DNA of 64,000 nucleotides from Flavobacterium sp. LHD-80 (lineage in GTDB: Bacteria > Bacteroidota > Bacteroidia > Flavobacteriales > Flavobacteriaceae), in assembly GCF_030929605.1 (NCBI RefSeq), contig NZ_JAVFVS010000005.1, positions 186,001 through 250,000 on the forward strand, in the 5' to 3' direction. This document shows positions 32,137-40,599 of this stretch, in pieces. The position numbers and the translations under genes are program-made. Numbering within the stretch: position 1 is the stretch's first letter; each line of letters opens with the position of its first letter. The notes below the pieces were generated by a model that was not told the DNA's origin, did no database searches, and saw only the letters and a program-made list of their open reading frames with translations.

Positions 32137-33786
32137 TTAAAATTGTTCTTTAGATGTTTCTCTTTTTACCAATGCTCTTTTAGCAACATCATAGTAATGT
32201 TCGATGGTAACGTGATTGTTGTTATCAGGGGTATTCTCCAGTTCATACGCTTCTTTAAAACCTTTAAGTTTCACTTTAATGTTTTCATCAAGAGCGCGTG
32301 TTTCTTTAAACTCACGTATCAAATCTAAAACGTCATGAGCAATATATTCAGTATCATGAGCATTGATTACCACTTTTGAGTTTTCTGGAATTTCACTCAA
32401 TGTTTGTTTAATTGCCGCTTTATTCAAGAACGAAACTTCCTGAGCTAAATCAATATGAATGATATCTCCATCTTCATATTCTTCTTTTTTGAAAATGTAA
32501 GCTCTTTTAAGGTTTCCTCTTAATACAAAAATGATACTAATGATAATTCCTAACGCAACCCCTTTCAGCAAATCTGTAGCAACAACAAAGACTAAAGTTG
32601 CTATAAAAGGTACAAATTGATATTTGCCCTTTTCCCAGAAATGCATGAAAGTTGCTGGTTTTGCTAATTTGTATCCAACCAAAATTAAAACGGTCGCCAA
32701 AGTAGCCAATGGAATCTTATTCAGGATTGCCGGAATCGACAATACACTGATTAATAAAAGTACACCATGAATAATAGTTGACATTTTAGATTTTGCACCT
32801 GCATTATTATTTGCAGATGATCTTACCACAACAGATGTCATTGGCAAACCACCTAAAAGTGAACTTATCATGTTACCAATACCTTGTGCTCTAAGCTCAA
32901 CATTGGTATCAGTATAACGTTTTTGAACATCCATTCTATCAGAAGCTTCAATACATAACAATGTTTCGATAGAAGCCACAATTGCAATTGTAACACCTAC
33001 TACCCAAACCTGTGGATTTGAAATTGCACTGAAATTTGGCATAATCAGAATCGATTTGAAATCATCAAAAGATTTTGGAACTGGCAAAGAAACCAAATGA
33101 TCTTTTGCAATTGCCAATGAACTTCCCGTAGAAACAAAAACTTCATTAAGCACGACTCCAGCAATAACTGCAACCAATGCTCCTGGAACTAATTTTAAGC
33201 GTTTTAAAAACGGCACCTTATCCCAAGCAAGCAATATAACTAGTGAAATTGCCGAAATTACTACTGCACCTAATTGAATATGATTGACAACATCAAATAA
33301 AAACGAAAATGAGTTGCTTCCATCATTTTGAATAAAAGCTTGATCGCCTTCAAAATCAGCATCGTAACCAAAAGCGTGAGGCAATTGTTTTAAAATTATA
33401 ATAATACCAATACCTGCTAGCATTCCTTCAATTACATTGGTAGGAAAATAATTTGATATACTTCCGGCTTTTAAAAACCCTAATGCTAATTGAATTATTC
33501 CTGCGATAAAAACAGACAGTAAAAACACATCAAAAGCACCAAAATCAGTAATAGCGGTTAAAATAATTGCTGTTAAACCAGCAGCTGGACCCGAAACGCT
33601 AATGTGCGATTGGCTCAAGTAACCTACTACTATACCACCAATTACACCCGCAATAATTCCAGAAAATAATGGCGCTCCAGAAGCCATTGCTATACCTAGA
33701 CACAATGGAAGAGCCACCAAGAAAACCACCAAACCTGAAGCAAAATCAGATTTTAGGTTGGCAAAAAGATTGATTTTTTTTGTCAT
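32137..33786 (-). CDS. SulP-family anion transporter with STAS domain, probable bicarbonate transporter
   Basis: A 549-aa inner-membrane protein. Residues about 1-420 carry 10-12 hydrophobic segments with SulP motifs (FLVALPLCLGIAMASGAPLF, GYLSQSHISVSGPAAGLTAI, GMISSLLGGLPMTSVVVRSS). A C-terminal STAS domain spans about 440-530 (KVVINAHDTEYIAHDVLDL). Adjacent to a beta carbonic anhydrase on the same strand, it fits a Na+-dependent bicarbonate (BicA-like) role better than sulfate uptake; this is inference from context. The start at 33786 (MTKKINLFANLKSDFASG) is the usual SulP N-terminus. Confidence 0.92.
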   Translation of the reverse strand: MTKKINLFANLKSDFASGLVVFLVALPLCLGIAMASGAPLFSGIIAGVIGGIVVGYLSQSHISVSGPAAGLTAIILTAITDFGAFDVFLLSVFIAGIIQLALGFLKAGSISNYFPTNVIEGMLAGIGIIIILKQLPHAFGYDADFEGDQAFIQNDGSNSFSFLFDVVNHIQLGAVVISAISLVILLAWDKVPFLKRLKLVPGALVAVIAGVVLNEVFVSTGSSLAIAKDHLVSLPVPKSFDDFKSILIMPNFSAISNPQVWVVGVTIAIVASIETLLCIEASDRMDVQKRYTDTNVELRAQGIGNMISSLLGGLPMTSVVVRSSANNNAGAKSKMSTIIHGVLLLISVLSIPAILNKIPLATLATVLILVGYKLAKPATFMHFWEKGKYQFVPFIATLVFVVATDLLKGVALGIIISIIFVLRGNLKRAYIFKKEEYEDGDIIHIDLAQEVSFLNKAAIKQTLSEIPENSKVVINAHDTEYIAHDVLDLIREFKETRALDENIKVKLKGFKEAYELENTPDNNNHVTIEHYYDVAKRALVKRETSKEQF

Positions 33787-33866
33787 AACACAATACTAAA
33801 AAAATTATTCATTAAAGATGTACCGCATTTATCTAAATGCAGCTAAGTTCAAAATAATCGGAAGTA

Positions 33867-34151
33867 TTATGCCAAGTTGGGAGGTGGAGCAAATATGCTC
33901 GGAGAGATATTCTCTAATTTAACAATATTTTCAGACGCTATGGTCTTTTTTTCAATATAAACTGGCACTATTACCTCATGTTGCAGTATTGCAGGGTAAA
34001 CAGCAGCCTTAAGTTCTTTATGTGAGTGCTCCTCTTCAGAAAAACTGAAAAACATAGACGCATCATTGCTTTTCTTCATTAGCGTCACCACTGTTGGTGT
34101 TGCCAAGAAAGCAATGAATATGAATAATAATATGCGAGCGACTAATTTCAT
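33867..34151 (-). CDS. Small membrane-anchored hypothetical protein, 94 aa
   Basis: One N-terminal hydrophobic helix (ARILLFIFIAFLATPTVVTLM) that can serve as a signal anchor or signal peptide. A His/Glu-rich patch (FSFSEEEHSHKELKAA) and a proline-rich end (PSIFAPPPNLA) follow. I recognise no characterised family. The promoter is unusually close: TTTG-N18-TATTTTTG ends 5 nt before the ATG, so the mRNA would be leaderless or nearly so. It lies alone between the SulP and dps genes, both also on the minus strand. Confidence 0.7.
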   Translation of the reverse strand: MKLVARILLFIFIAFLATPTVVTLMKKSNDASMFFSFSEEEHSHKELKAAVYPAILQHEVIVPVYIEKKTIASENIVKLENISPSIFAPPPNLA

Positions 34152-34156
34152 TGAGG

Positions 34157-34186
34157 CAAAAATAGCGTTAAAGAAATAAAATCAAA
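34157..34186 (-). promoter_or_regulatory. Promoter of the 94-aa gene, predicted leaderless start
   Basis: On the minus strand: TTTG (34183-34186), 18-nt spacer, TATTTTTG (34157-34164), then only CCTCA before ATG at 34151. With +1 normally 5-8 nt after the box, transcription should start at or inside the ATG. Confidence 0.55.
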
Positions 34187-34214
34187 GAAATTTTTATAGA
34201 AATTTAACATTAAC

Positions 34215-34254
34215 AAAAAAGCAGAACGCATTTCTCATGACGTTCTGCTTTTAA
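34215..34254 (-). terminator. Intrinsic terminator after dps
   Basis: AAAAGCAGAACG, loop catttctcatga, CGTTCTGCTTTT, flanked by A/T runs; it lies between dps and the 94-aa gene. Confidence 0.85.
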
Positions 34255-34273
34255 TTTATTAAAATACAATAAC

Positions 34274-34753
34274 TTAAATCGTTTCTTCAAGCCATGCATT
34301 CATCATCCAAATTGTTTTTTCTTGCTCTGCAATAAAGTCACTCATCATAGAATTCGTTCCTTCATCATTAATTTCCCCAGATTTATTTAAGATTTCTCTT
34401 TCGATTTTCAGTAAATCAGATAACGAATGAACAATCAATTGAACTGCTTTTTCATCGTTTGAGATATTTTTTCCAACTGTTAATTTATTATTTTTAATAT
34501 AATCTTCAAAGGTATGTAATGGAGTACCGCCAATAGTCAAAACTCTTTCGGCTATCATATCAATTTTAAGTTGCGAATCGGTATATAATTCTTCAAATTT
34601 TACATGAAGATCAAAGAAACGCTTTCCGCGAATGTTCCAATGAATTCCTCTTAAGTTTTGATAATATACTTGAAAATTTGAAAGCAATATATTTAATTCT
34701 TTTACTAACAATTCTGATTCTTTAACGGGTAATCCTAAAATATTTGTTTTCAT
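34274..34753 (-). CDS. dps: Dps-family DNA-binding ferritin-like protein
   Basis: A 159-aa four-helix ferritin-like protein that oxidises Fe(II) with H2O2 and stores iron, protecting DNA. Intersubunit ferroxidase residues are visible in NLRGIHWNIRGKRFFDLHVK (His, His) and FEELYTDSQLKIDMIAERVL (Glu, Asp). Length is typical and forms the usual dodecamer. Divergently transcribed from an oxyR gene 107 bp away; its promoter box TAAATTTG lies in the shared region. Control by OxyR is the obvious inference. Confidence 0.94.
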   Translation of the reverse strand: MKTNILGLPVKESELLVKELNILLSNFQVYYQNLRGIHWNIRGKRFFDLHVKFEELYTDSQLKIDMIAERVLTIGGTPLHTFEDYIKNNKLTVGKNISNDEKAVQLIVHSLSDLLKIEREILNKSGEINDEGTNSMMSDFIAEQEKTIWMMNAWLEETI

Positions 34754-34860
34754 AATCTAATTTTTTACACTAATTTACTACAAATTTAAAGTAAGTTTGA
34801 TAAATTTTATATAAATAAAAATTATATTTTCTTATTTTTGCATCAAAAATTACTATCAAT
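34754..34860. promoter_or_regulatory. Divergent dps-oxyR promoter region
   Basis: The minus-strand box TAAATTTG for dps and the plus-strand box TATTTTTG (just before gcatcaaa) for oxyR lie back to back in 107 bp of AT-rich DNA. OxyR would be expected to bind between them; no unambiguous operator could be picked by eye. Confidence 0.6.
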
Positions 34861-35805
34861 ATGACTATAACTCAATTGCAATATGTGCTAGCAGTTGCCG
34901 AACACAAAAACTTTACTCTCGCAGCCGAAAAATGCTTTGTTACGCAGCCAACTTTAAGCATGCAAATTCAGAAAATTGAAGAGGAACTCAATATTTTAAT
35001 TTTTGATAGAAGCAAAAAACCTATTCAATTGACTGATATTGGACAAAAAATTGTCAATCAGGCAAAAAATATTGTAAATGAAGCAGACCGAATTAAAGAT
35101 ATTGTTGAACAGCAAAAAGGTTTTATTGGCGGTGAATTTCGTTTAGGAATTATTCCGACGATCATGCCGACACTTTTGCCAATGTTCTTAAATAATTTCA
35201 TTAAAAAATATCCAAAAGTAAAATTGTTGATTGAGGAACTCAATACTGACGAAATTATAGTAAAACTAAAAAACGGCCATCTTGATGCCGCAATCGCTGC
35301 AACACCGCTTGAAGATGAAAAGATAAAAGAAATAGTTTTATATTTTGAACCTTTCGTAGCTTATATTCCGGAACATCATCATAGTTTTCAAAAAGAAGAA
35401 ATTGAAGTTGCTGATTTAAACCTAAACGAGATTTTACTTTTGCAAGACGGCCATTGCTTTAGAGACGGAATTTTAAACTTGTGCAAAAACGGCACTGACA
35501 TTGACCAAAACAATTTTCAGATTCAGAGCGGAAGTTTTGAAACTTTAATAAAATTAGCCGATGAAGGCCTTGGCACAACATTACTTCCGTATTTGCATAC
35601 CTTAGACTTAAAAGATTCCGATAAGTTGAAACTCCGTAATTTTAAGGAGCCAAAGCCTGCTCGTGAGGTAAGTTTAATTTACCCTAAAAGTGAATTGAAA
35701 ATGCAAATCATAGACGCTATCAGATCAACAATTGCCGGTGTTGTAAAAGGAGCAATTGTTTTCCAGAATGTACAAATCATCAGTCCGCTGCAAAAGAAAC
35801 AGTAA
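34861..35805 (+). CDS. oxyR: LysR-type peroxide sensor OxyR
   Basis: A 314-aa LysR regulator: winged-helix DNA-binding domain (MTITQLQYVLAVAEHKNFTL, KCFVTQPTLSMQIQKIEEEL) and a substrate-binding-like regulatory domain. The redox pair is Cys199 and Cys208 in QDGHCFRDGILNLCKNG, the same spacing and nearly the same numbering as the E. coli peroxide-sensing disulfide. That makes OxyR, and not a generic LysR protein, the best call. Divergent from dps, a classic target. Followed by a bidirectional terminator. Confidence 0.95.
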   Translation: MTITQLQYVLAVAEHKNFTLAAEKCFVTQPTLSMQIQKIEEELNILIFDRSKKPIQLTDIGQKIVNQAKNIVNEADRIKDIVEQQKGFIGGEFRLGIIPTIMPTLLPMFLNNFIKKYPKVKLLIEELNTDEIIVKLKNGHLDAAIAATPLEDEKIKEIVLYFEPFVAYIPEHHHSFQKEEIEVADLNLNEILLLQDGHCFRDGILNLCKNGTDIDQNNFQIQSGSFETLIKLADEGLGTTLLPYLHTLDLKDSDKLKLRNFKEPKPAREVSLIYPKSELKMQIIDAIRSTIAGVVKGAIVFQNVQIISPLQKKQ

Positions 35806-35810
35806 ATAAA

Positions 35811-35841
35811 AAAGGGAGCCAAATTGGCTCCCTTTTTTTAT
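35811..35841. terminator. Bidirectional terminator between convergent genes
   Basis: Stem AAAGGGAGCC/GGCTCCCTTT with loop aaatt and T/A tracts on both sides. Confidence 0.9.
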
Positions 35842-36035
35842 ACTTTAATCAGTAGTAGACTTTGTTCTAGTTCCGGTTTCTCAATTATGAAATTTAATAA
35901 CCATTCTTTTAGTTGTTCCATTTCATAAGGTAATAGTGTTTTGATAGCTTTTTCTACCTCTTTGCAGAAAAGTACCGGGTCGAAACTTACTCTCTCGAGT
36001 ATTGATTTCGTGTAATCAAACATCATTTTTGACAT
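35838..36035 (-). CDS. Small helical hypothetical protein, 65 aa
   Basis: A short protein with no signal peptide, predicted helical throughout: FDYTKSILERVSFDPVLFCK, then EVEKAIKTLLPYEMEQLKEW. It looks like a conserved flavobacterial small protein, but I cannot assign a family. The length, the healthy amino-acid composition and a terminator directly behind it support a real gene. The start at 36035 has another Met three codons on (MSKMMFDY); either could be used. Confidence 0.65.
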   Translation of the reverse strand: MSKMMFDYTKSILERVSFDPVLFCKEVEKAIKTLLPYEMEQLKEWLLNFIIEKPELEQSLLLIKV

Positions 36036-36201
36036 AATAAAATAAGATTTTTGGGGGTTATCTAATTTTTTAAACTCGCACCAAATTTAAACAAATATCA
36101 CATATAAAGATCATTTTTAACTTATTTTTTTCAAAACTTTATCAACGAATACGTTTTCTTAGTACATATAAATCAATATAGAACTATTCTAAATAACTTA
36201 A

Positions 36202-36867
36202 TCAGACCTTTTTAAAAGCTCTAAACATCTCGCGTTTCCCCGGCGGACCGGCCAATTTTTCGACTGTAAATCCAACTGAAATCATACTCCTTTTAACAAC
36301 ACCGCGAGCAGCATATGTTACTAAAACGCCATTTGATTTTAAACTATTGTGCATTTTCTGGAAAATTTCAGTGCTCCATAATTCGGGTTGCACTCTATAT
36401 CCGAAGGCATCAAAGTAAATCAAATCAAAAGTTTCAAAATCGTCAATTTCATCAAAAAATTGTTTCCTTTTGGTTAACGAGAATTTGCTGCTAATTTCGG
36501 TTTTCTCATTCCATTCACATTTATGCATTTTCTCAAAAATGTTACTAAATTCCAATGCCTCTAATTCGTCGACGTAATTCATACCTAAAACTTCCTCTGC
36601 TCCAACTGGATACGCTTCTACTCCCACATAATCAATTTTCTGTTGCTTTTGTTCTGATTCTAAAAAAGTGATAAAAGCGTTAAGTCCGGTTCCAAAACCA
36701 ATTTCTAAAATAGCAACAGGTTTATCTTCAAACAAGGAAAGTCCATTTTTTATAAAAACGTGTTTTGCTTCCTGTATTGCACCATGTTTTGAATGATAAC
36801 TTTCATTCCATTCTTCCAAATGAATTGTAGTTGAGCCATCTAGCGTTTTAATTATTTCTCTTTTCAC
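36202..36867 (-). CDS. mnmD: tRNA 5-methylaminomethyl-2-thiouridine methyltransferase (MnmC1-type)
   Basis: A 221-aa SAM-dependent methyltransferase making the last methylation of mnm5s2U34 in tRNA. Motifs: TLDGSTTIHLEEWNESYHSK and HGAIQEAKHVFI at the N-terminus, SAM-binding LEIGFGTGLNAF, and DLIYFDAFGYRVQPELWSTE as the acidic catalytic region. The protein is only the MnmC1 half; the FAD oxidase domain fused to it in E. coli is absent, as in other stand-alone MnmD proteins. Monocistronic. Confidence 0.9.
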   Translation of the reverse strand: MKREIIKTLDGSTTIHLEEWNESYHSKHGAIQEAKHVFIKNGLSLFEDKPVAILEIGFGTGLNAFITFLESEQKQQKIDYVGVEAYPVGAEEVLGMNYVDELEALEFSNIFEKMHKCEWNEKTEISSKFSLTKRKQFFDEIDDFETFDLIYFDAFGYRVQPELWSTEIFQKMHNSLKSNGVLVTYAARGVVKRSMISVGFTVEKLAGPPGKREMFRAFKKV

Positions 36868-37177
36868 GATTTTCGAATTTTACAATAGTGTTTGGCTGAT
36901 TTTCAGCTGGTTTTCTTCATCAAAATTAATCAAAACAAATGCGTAAAGCCTTAAAAAATCGCACTTTTTTCATAAATTCTTTATAAAACTCTGCCAAAAT
37001 TTTGGGTTTATTATAAGATAAACAAATCTCAATTAAACGCAGGAATTAATGCAGTTTTACCAAGTAAATTACATATTTTTCCGTAATTTTGCATTCAACA
37101 AAAACCTATTCTTCATCAGATCATTACGTTATATTTTCATCTGTTAAGAATTCAATTAGATAAAACTTTACATAATT
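36868..37177. promoter_or_regulatory. Intergenic region with the ilvE promoter
   Basis: The region is 310 bp of AT-rich sequence between divergent genes. TAATTTTG at 37084-37091 is a -7 box about 87 bp before the ilvE ATG. The predicted leader after it was read for a branched-chain leader peptide and attenuator; none is present. Confidence 0.55.
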
Positions 37178-38248
37178 ATGAGTACAACTCAAACAAGCAA
37201 AATTGAAATCAGAAAAGCTGAATCGTCTAAGATAAGCTCTGTAGACTTTGAAAACTTAAGCTTTGGTGCTGTATTTACAGACCATTTATTTGAATGTGAT
37301 TACAAAAATGGACAATGGCAGACTCCGGTCATTAAGCCTTATGCGCCTATTTTAATGGATCCTTCTTCTAAAGTCTTTCATTACGGACAAGCGATTTTTG
37401 AAGGAATGAAAGCTTATAAAGACGAAAATAATGATGTTTGGTTGTTTAGACCTGATGAAAACTACAAACGTTTCAACAGTTCTGCTGTTCGTATGGCAAT
37501 GCCTGAAGTTCCAGAAGATATTTTCTTAGAAGGTTTAAATGAACTATTAAAAATCGACCAAGAGTGGATTCAGAGAGGAAACGGAGCAAGTATGTACATT
37601 CGTCCTTTCATGATTGCTACAGGACCTGGAGTTATTGCAAATCCATCTGATGAATATAAATTTATGATCTTGCTTTCACCAGCAAAATCATATTATGGCG
37701 GTGAAGTAAAAGTAATTATTGCCGAGCACTATAGTAGAGCTGCAAATGGCGGAATTGGTGCTGCAAAAGCGGCAGGGAACTATGCTGCGCAGTTTTACCC
37801 AACTAACTTGGCAAACAAAGACGGTTTCCAACAAGTTATTTGGACTGACGACGCAACGCACACAAAACTAGAAGAAGCTGGAACAATGAACGTTTTCTTC
37901 AGAATCAATGATACTTTATTGACTGCTCCAACAAGCGAAAGAATTTTAGATGGTATCACCAGAAAAAGTTTAATTGCAATGGCTGAAAAAGAAGGATTGA
38001 ATGTTGAAGTTCGTCCTGTTATTGTTTCAGAATTAGTTGAAGCTGCTAAAAACGGATCTTTAAAAGAAATTTTTGGAGCTGGAACTGCTGCAGTTATCAG
38101 CGTAATTAAAGGATTCTCATATAAAGATGAGTATTATGAATTAGCTCCAATCGAAAATTCATACGCTTCATTTTTAAAAGAAAAACTAACAAGTCTTCAA
38201 AACAAACTATCTGAAGATACTTATGGATGGACTGTTAAAGTTCAATAA
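37178..38248 (+). CDS. ilvE: Branched-chain amino acid aminotransferase
   Basis: A 356-aa fold-type IV PLP enzyme transaminating Leu, Ile and Val with 2-oxoglutarate. The PLP lysine lies in GGIGAAKAAGNYAAQ. The family pattern is complete: HYGQAIFEGMKAYK, SMYIRPFMIATGPG, EAGTMNVFF and FGAGTAAVISVIKGF. Length (about 355) fits the class II (eukaryote-like BCAT) branch common in Bacteroidota, longer than E. coli IlvE (309). Cytosolic; single gene with its own terminator. Confidence 0.95.
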   Translation: MSTTQTSKIEIRKAESSKISSVDFENLSFGAVFTDHLFECDYKNGQWQTPVIKPYAPILMDPSSKVFHYGQAIFEGMKAYKDENNDVWLFRPDENYKRFNSSAVRMAMPEVPEDIFLEGLNELLKIDQEWIQRGNGASMYIRPFMIATGPGVIANPSDEYKFMILLSPAKSYYGGEVKVIIAEHYSRAANGGIGAAKAAGNYAAQFYPTNLANKDGFQQVIWTDDATHTKLEEAGTMNVFFRINDTLLTAPTSERILDGITRKSLIAMAEKEGLNVEVRPVIVSELVEAAKNGSLKEIFGAGTAAVISVIKGFSYKDEYYELAPIENSYASFLKEKLTSLQNKLSEDTYGWTVKVQ

Positions 38249-38269
38249 TCAAAAGACAAACATTAGATA

Positions 38270-38310
38270 TAAAAAACCCGACAGCTAATAGTTGTTGGGT
38301 TTTATTTTTT
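38270..38310 (+). terminator. Intrinsic terminator after ilvE
   Basis: AAAACCCGACA, loop gctaatag, TTGTTGGGTTTT followed by atttttt. Confidence 0.8.
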
Positions 38311-38317
38311 CACAATC

Positions 38318-38419
38318 TTGTCATTTCGACGAAGGAGAAATCACAATAGAAACTTCGCAATCAAAATCGCCAATCTTTGTCAAATCCCGAGTGTGATTTC
38401 TCCTTCGTCGAAATGACAA
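38318..38419. repeat. REP-like palindrome (TTGTCATTTCGACGAAGGAG family), copy 3, inverted
   Basis: The 28-bp arms at 38318-38345 and 38392-38419 pair perfectly. The loop contains gccaatctttgtc, the reverse complement of the loop word in copy 2, so this copy is in the opposite orientation. Confidence 0.85.
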
Positions 38420-38501
38420 AAATGACACAAAGCTTTGCGAACTCTGCGTTTTTTTCAAGAACCGCTAAAAAAAACTTAGTGTTCTTTGCGGTTAATCTTC
38501 T

Positions 38502-38882
38502 TTATAACAACTTCGAGAAATCGGGCTTAAAATAATTAGGGCCTTTCATCACTTTTCCATCTTCGCGATAAATTGGTTGGCCATCTTCACCAAGTTTACT
38601 CATATTGCTGCGTTGAATTTCATCAAAAACGGCTTCAATTTTATCCTGCAAACCGTGCTCAATAATTGTTCCGCACAAAATATACATCATATCACCAAGT
38701 GCATCAGCAATTTCAACCAAATCATTGTTTTGCACTGCTTCAAGATATTCTTCGTTTTCTTCTTTCATCAAATTATAACGAAGCAGTTTTTTAGTTGAAC
38801 CCAAATCAGCTTTTGGAGTTTCACTGTGACCTATTTTAAAAGCAGTATGAAATTGTGTTACTGCATCCAGTTGTTTCTTCAT
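38502..38882 (-). CDS. MazG-like nucleoside triphosphate pyrophosphohydrolase
   Basis: A 126-aa all-alpha NTP pyrophosphatase. The Mg-binding signature is EENEEYLEAVQNNDLVEIAD followed by ALGDMMYILCGT, i.e. EExxE with a downstream ExxD. Single MazG-like domain size. Such enzymes hydrolyse non-canonical (d)NTPs or phosphoribosyl-ATP; substrate not predictable. The C-terminal tail SKLGEDGQPIYREDGKVMKG is typical of this subfamily. Divergent from the 62-aa membrane protein gene. Confidence 0.85.
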   Translation of the reverse strand: MKKQLDAVTQFHTAFKIGHSETPKADLGSTKKLLRYNLMKEENEEYLEAVQNNDLVEIADALGDMMYILCGTIIEHGLQDKIEAVFDEIQRSNMSKLGEDGQPIYREDGKVMKGPNYFKPDFSKLL

Positions 38883-38963
38883 GTTTTTAATTGATTAAAT
38901 GAATTGGCAAATTAGCAACAATTCGTATACAATTCTCTAAATTTGCCAAAAATAATTTTAACT

Positions 38964-39152
38964 ATGTTTAGTCAAGGACAATTAATATTCGGAGTGTGTT
39001 TTTTTATTGCTTTTGTAATCGTTATGATTTTTGCTTATCGAAAAGATCTTGCGCTTCATAAAATATTTTACAAAGGAAATTACAAAGTTTTAATTGTATT
39101 TCTACTTTTCATCGCTATTTTGTTTGTAATCAAATTTTTCTTCAAAAGATAA
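38964..39152 (+). CDS. Small two-helix membrane protein, 62 aa
   Basis: ATG 38964 gives MFSQGQLIFGVCFFIAFVIV as the first membrane helix. A basic loop (AYRKDLALHKIFYKGNYK) and a second helix (VLIVFLLFIAILFVIKFFFK) follow. The frame is open upstream to a TTG at 38943, but the promoter box TAAATTTG overlaps that codon (38939-38946), so the ATG is preferred. No family recognised; similar tiny membrane proteins are common in Flavobacteriaceae. Confidence 0.7.
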   Translation: MFSQGQLIFGVCFFIAFVIVMIFAYRKDLALHKIFYKGNYKVLIVFLLFIAILFVIKFFFKR

Positions 39153-39326
39153 TTTGTACAAATTAAATAAATCCAGAAAATTTACAATTAAACTCACCCA
39201 AAATCGTTTTATTTGAATATTTTTTGATCAGTACAATTTTACAAACTTGTTTTTATTATAATGCCATTTTATACGACGAGTGATAAAAATTTATAACTTT
39301 ACGACAACAGCAAACAACCTACTCCA

Positions 39327-40541
39327 ATGAAGATTCTAAAATATTTATTTCTACTATTATTACTAAGCTTAGTTGCTCTTACTGTTTTTGTAGCTACCCA
39401 AAAAGGGATTTTTTCTGTAGAAAGAAGCAAGGTGATCAATTCACCAAAAGCGACTGTATATAATTATGTAAATGATTTTAGAAACTATGAAGATTTTGAA
39501 TCTTGGGCAGTTGAAGATTCGTCTCTAAATTTCACTTTCCCGAATAAAACGGCTGGAAACGGCGCTTCATTTTCATGGACAGGAACTGAAGGAGCCGGAA
39601 ATGCAATCACTTTAAAAGCAAAAGACGGAGAAAGTATTCAACAAAAAATGAAATATGACGGCACAGAAGCCGATGTAAACTGGACTTTCAAAGATACTTT
39701 AGCTGGAAAAACAAAAGTTACCTGGAAAGCAAAAGGAACAATGAGCTTTTTGTTCAAAATTTATACGGCTTTAAATGGAGGTTCTGACAAAGTTATTGGA
39801 ACAATTTACGAAAAAAGCCTTGCAAACATTGATAAAAATCTTGATTACGAAACCAAAACGTACAACATTCAAGTAAATGGAGTTGTTCAAAAAACTGAGA
39901 TTCCATATATCAAACAGACTTTTACAAGCGAAATTTCTAAAATAAATAAAAACGCAAGAATTGTTATTCCAAAACTTATTCAGTTTAGTGAAACCAATGC
40001 GCTGCAGGCAAACGGAAAACCGTTTATTATCTATCATACTTATGATACCAAAACTGGATTAGCTAAAATTTCGATTTGTTTGCCAATAAACAAAGAAATT
40101 TCAATTACTTCTGGAAGCGATATTTTATCTGGTAAAATGAATGCTTTTGAAGCTGTAAAAACAACTTTAACGGGTGATTATTCGCATACTAGCGAAGCAA
40201 TTGCCAAAACTACAGCTTACATCAACAATCAAAAAATAATGCCGGATTTAAGCTGGTCGCATCTTGAGATATTGTCAGTTAGCAAATTAGATACTAAAAG
40301 CCCGTCGAAATTAGTTACTGAAATCTATTTCCCAACAAAACCTAAAGTTGTTCCTGTTTCTACAGTTCCTGCAACTTATGACACTACTGTTGATCCTGCA
40401 GTAAATACTACAACAACAGATCCAACGGCGACAAATCCTGCTACAAATGTTCCTGTTATTAAAAAACCAGTGAAGCCAAAACCGGCAGCTCCAAAACCTG
40501 CAACAACTACACCTGCAACACCAGAAGAAGACGAATTCTAA
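39327..40541 (+). CDS. SRPBCC-family (polyketide cyclase/START-like) membrane-anchored protein
   Basis: A 404-aa protein. An N-terminal hydrophobic helix (YLFLLLLLSLVALTVFVATQ) anchors a periplasmic SRPBCC domain (about 30-175: RSKVINSPKATVYNYVNDFR, FESWAVEDSSLNF, MKYDGTEADVNWTFKDTLAG). A second GyrI-like module may occupy about 180-345. The tail (about 350-404) is low complexity, rich in Thr, Pro, Ala and Lys (KKPVKPKPAAPKPATTTP). A ligand-binding role is probable but unknown. It lies 58 bp upstream of the ECF sigma gene on the same strand; the two may be cotranscribed. Confidence 0.8.
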   Translation: MKILKYLFLLLLLSLVALTVFVATQKGIFSVERSKVINSPKATVYNYVNDFRNYEDFESWAVEDSSLNFTFPNKTAGNGASFSWTGTEGAGNAITLKAKDGESIQQKMKYDGTEADVNWTFKDTLAGKTKVTWKAKGTMSFLFKIYTALNGGSDKVIGTIYEKSLANIDKNLDYETKTYNIQVNGVVQKTEIPYIKQTFTSEISKINKNARIVIPKLIQFSETNALQANGKPFIIYHTYDTKTGLAKISICLPINKEISITSGSDILSGKMNAFEAVKTTLTGDYSHTSEAIAKTTAYINNQKIMPDLSWSHLEILSVSKLDTKSPSKLVTEIYFPTKPKVVPVSTVPATYDTTVDPAVNTTTTDPTATNPATNVPVIKKPVKPKPAAPKPATTTPATPEEDEF

Positions 40542-40599
40542 AACAAAGATTTTTAAACCTTTAGCTTAAAATTCATTCTAATAAGATAAATGAGCAAAT

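Noticed and set aside
36868..37177. Leader-peptide attenuator upstream of ilvE
   Set aside because: Looked for runs of Leu/Ile/Val codons and a terminator after the -7 box; none found.
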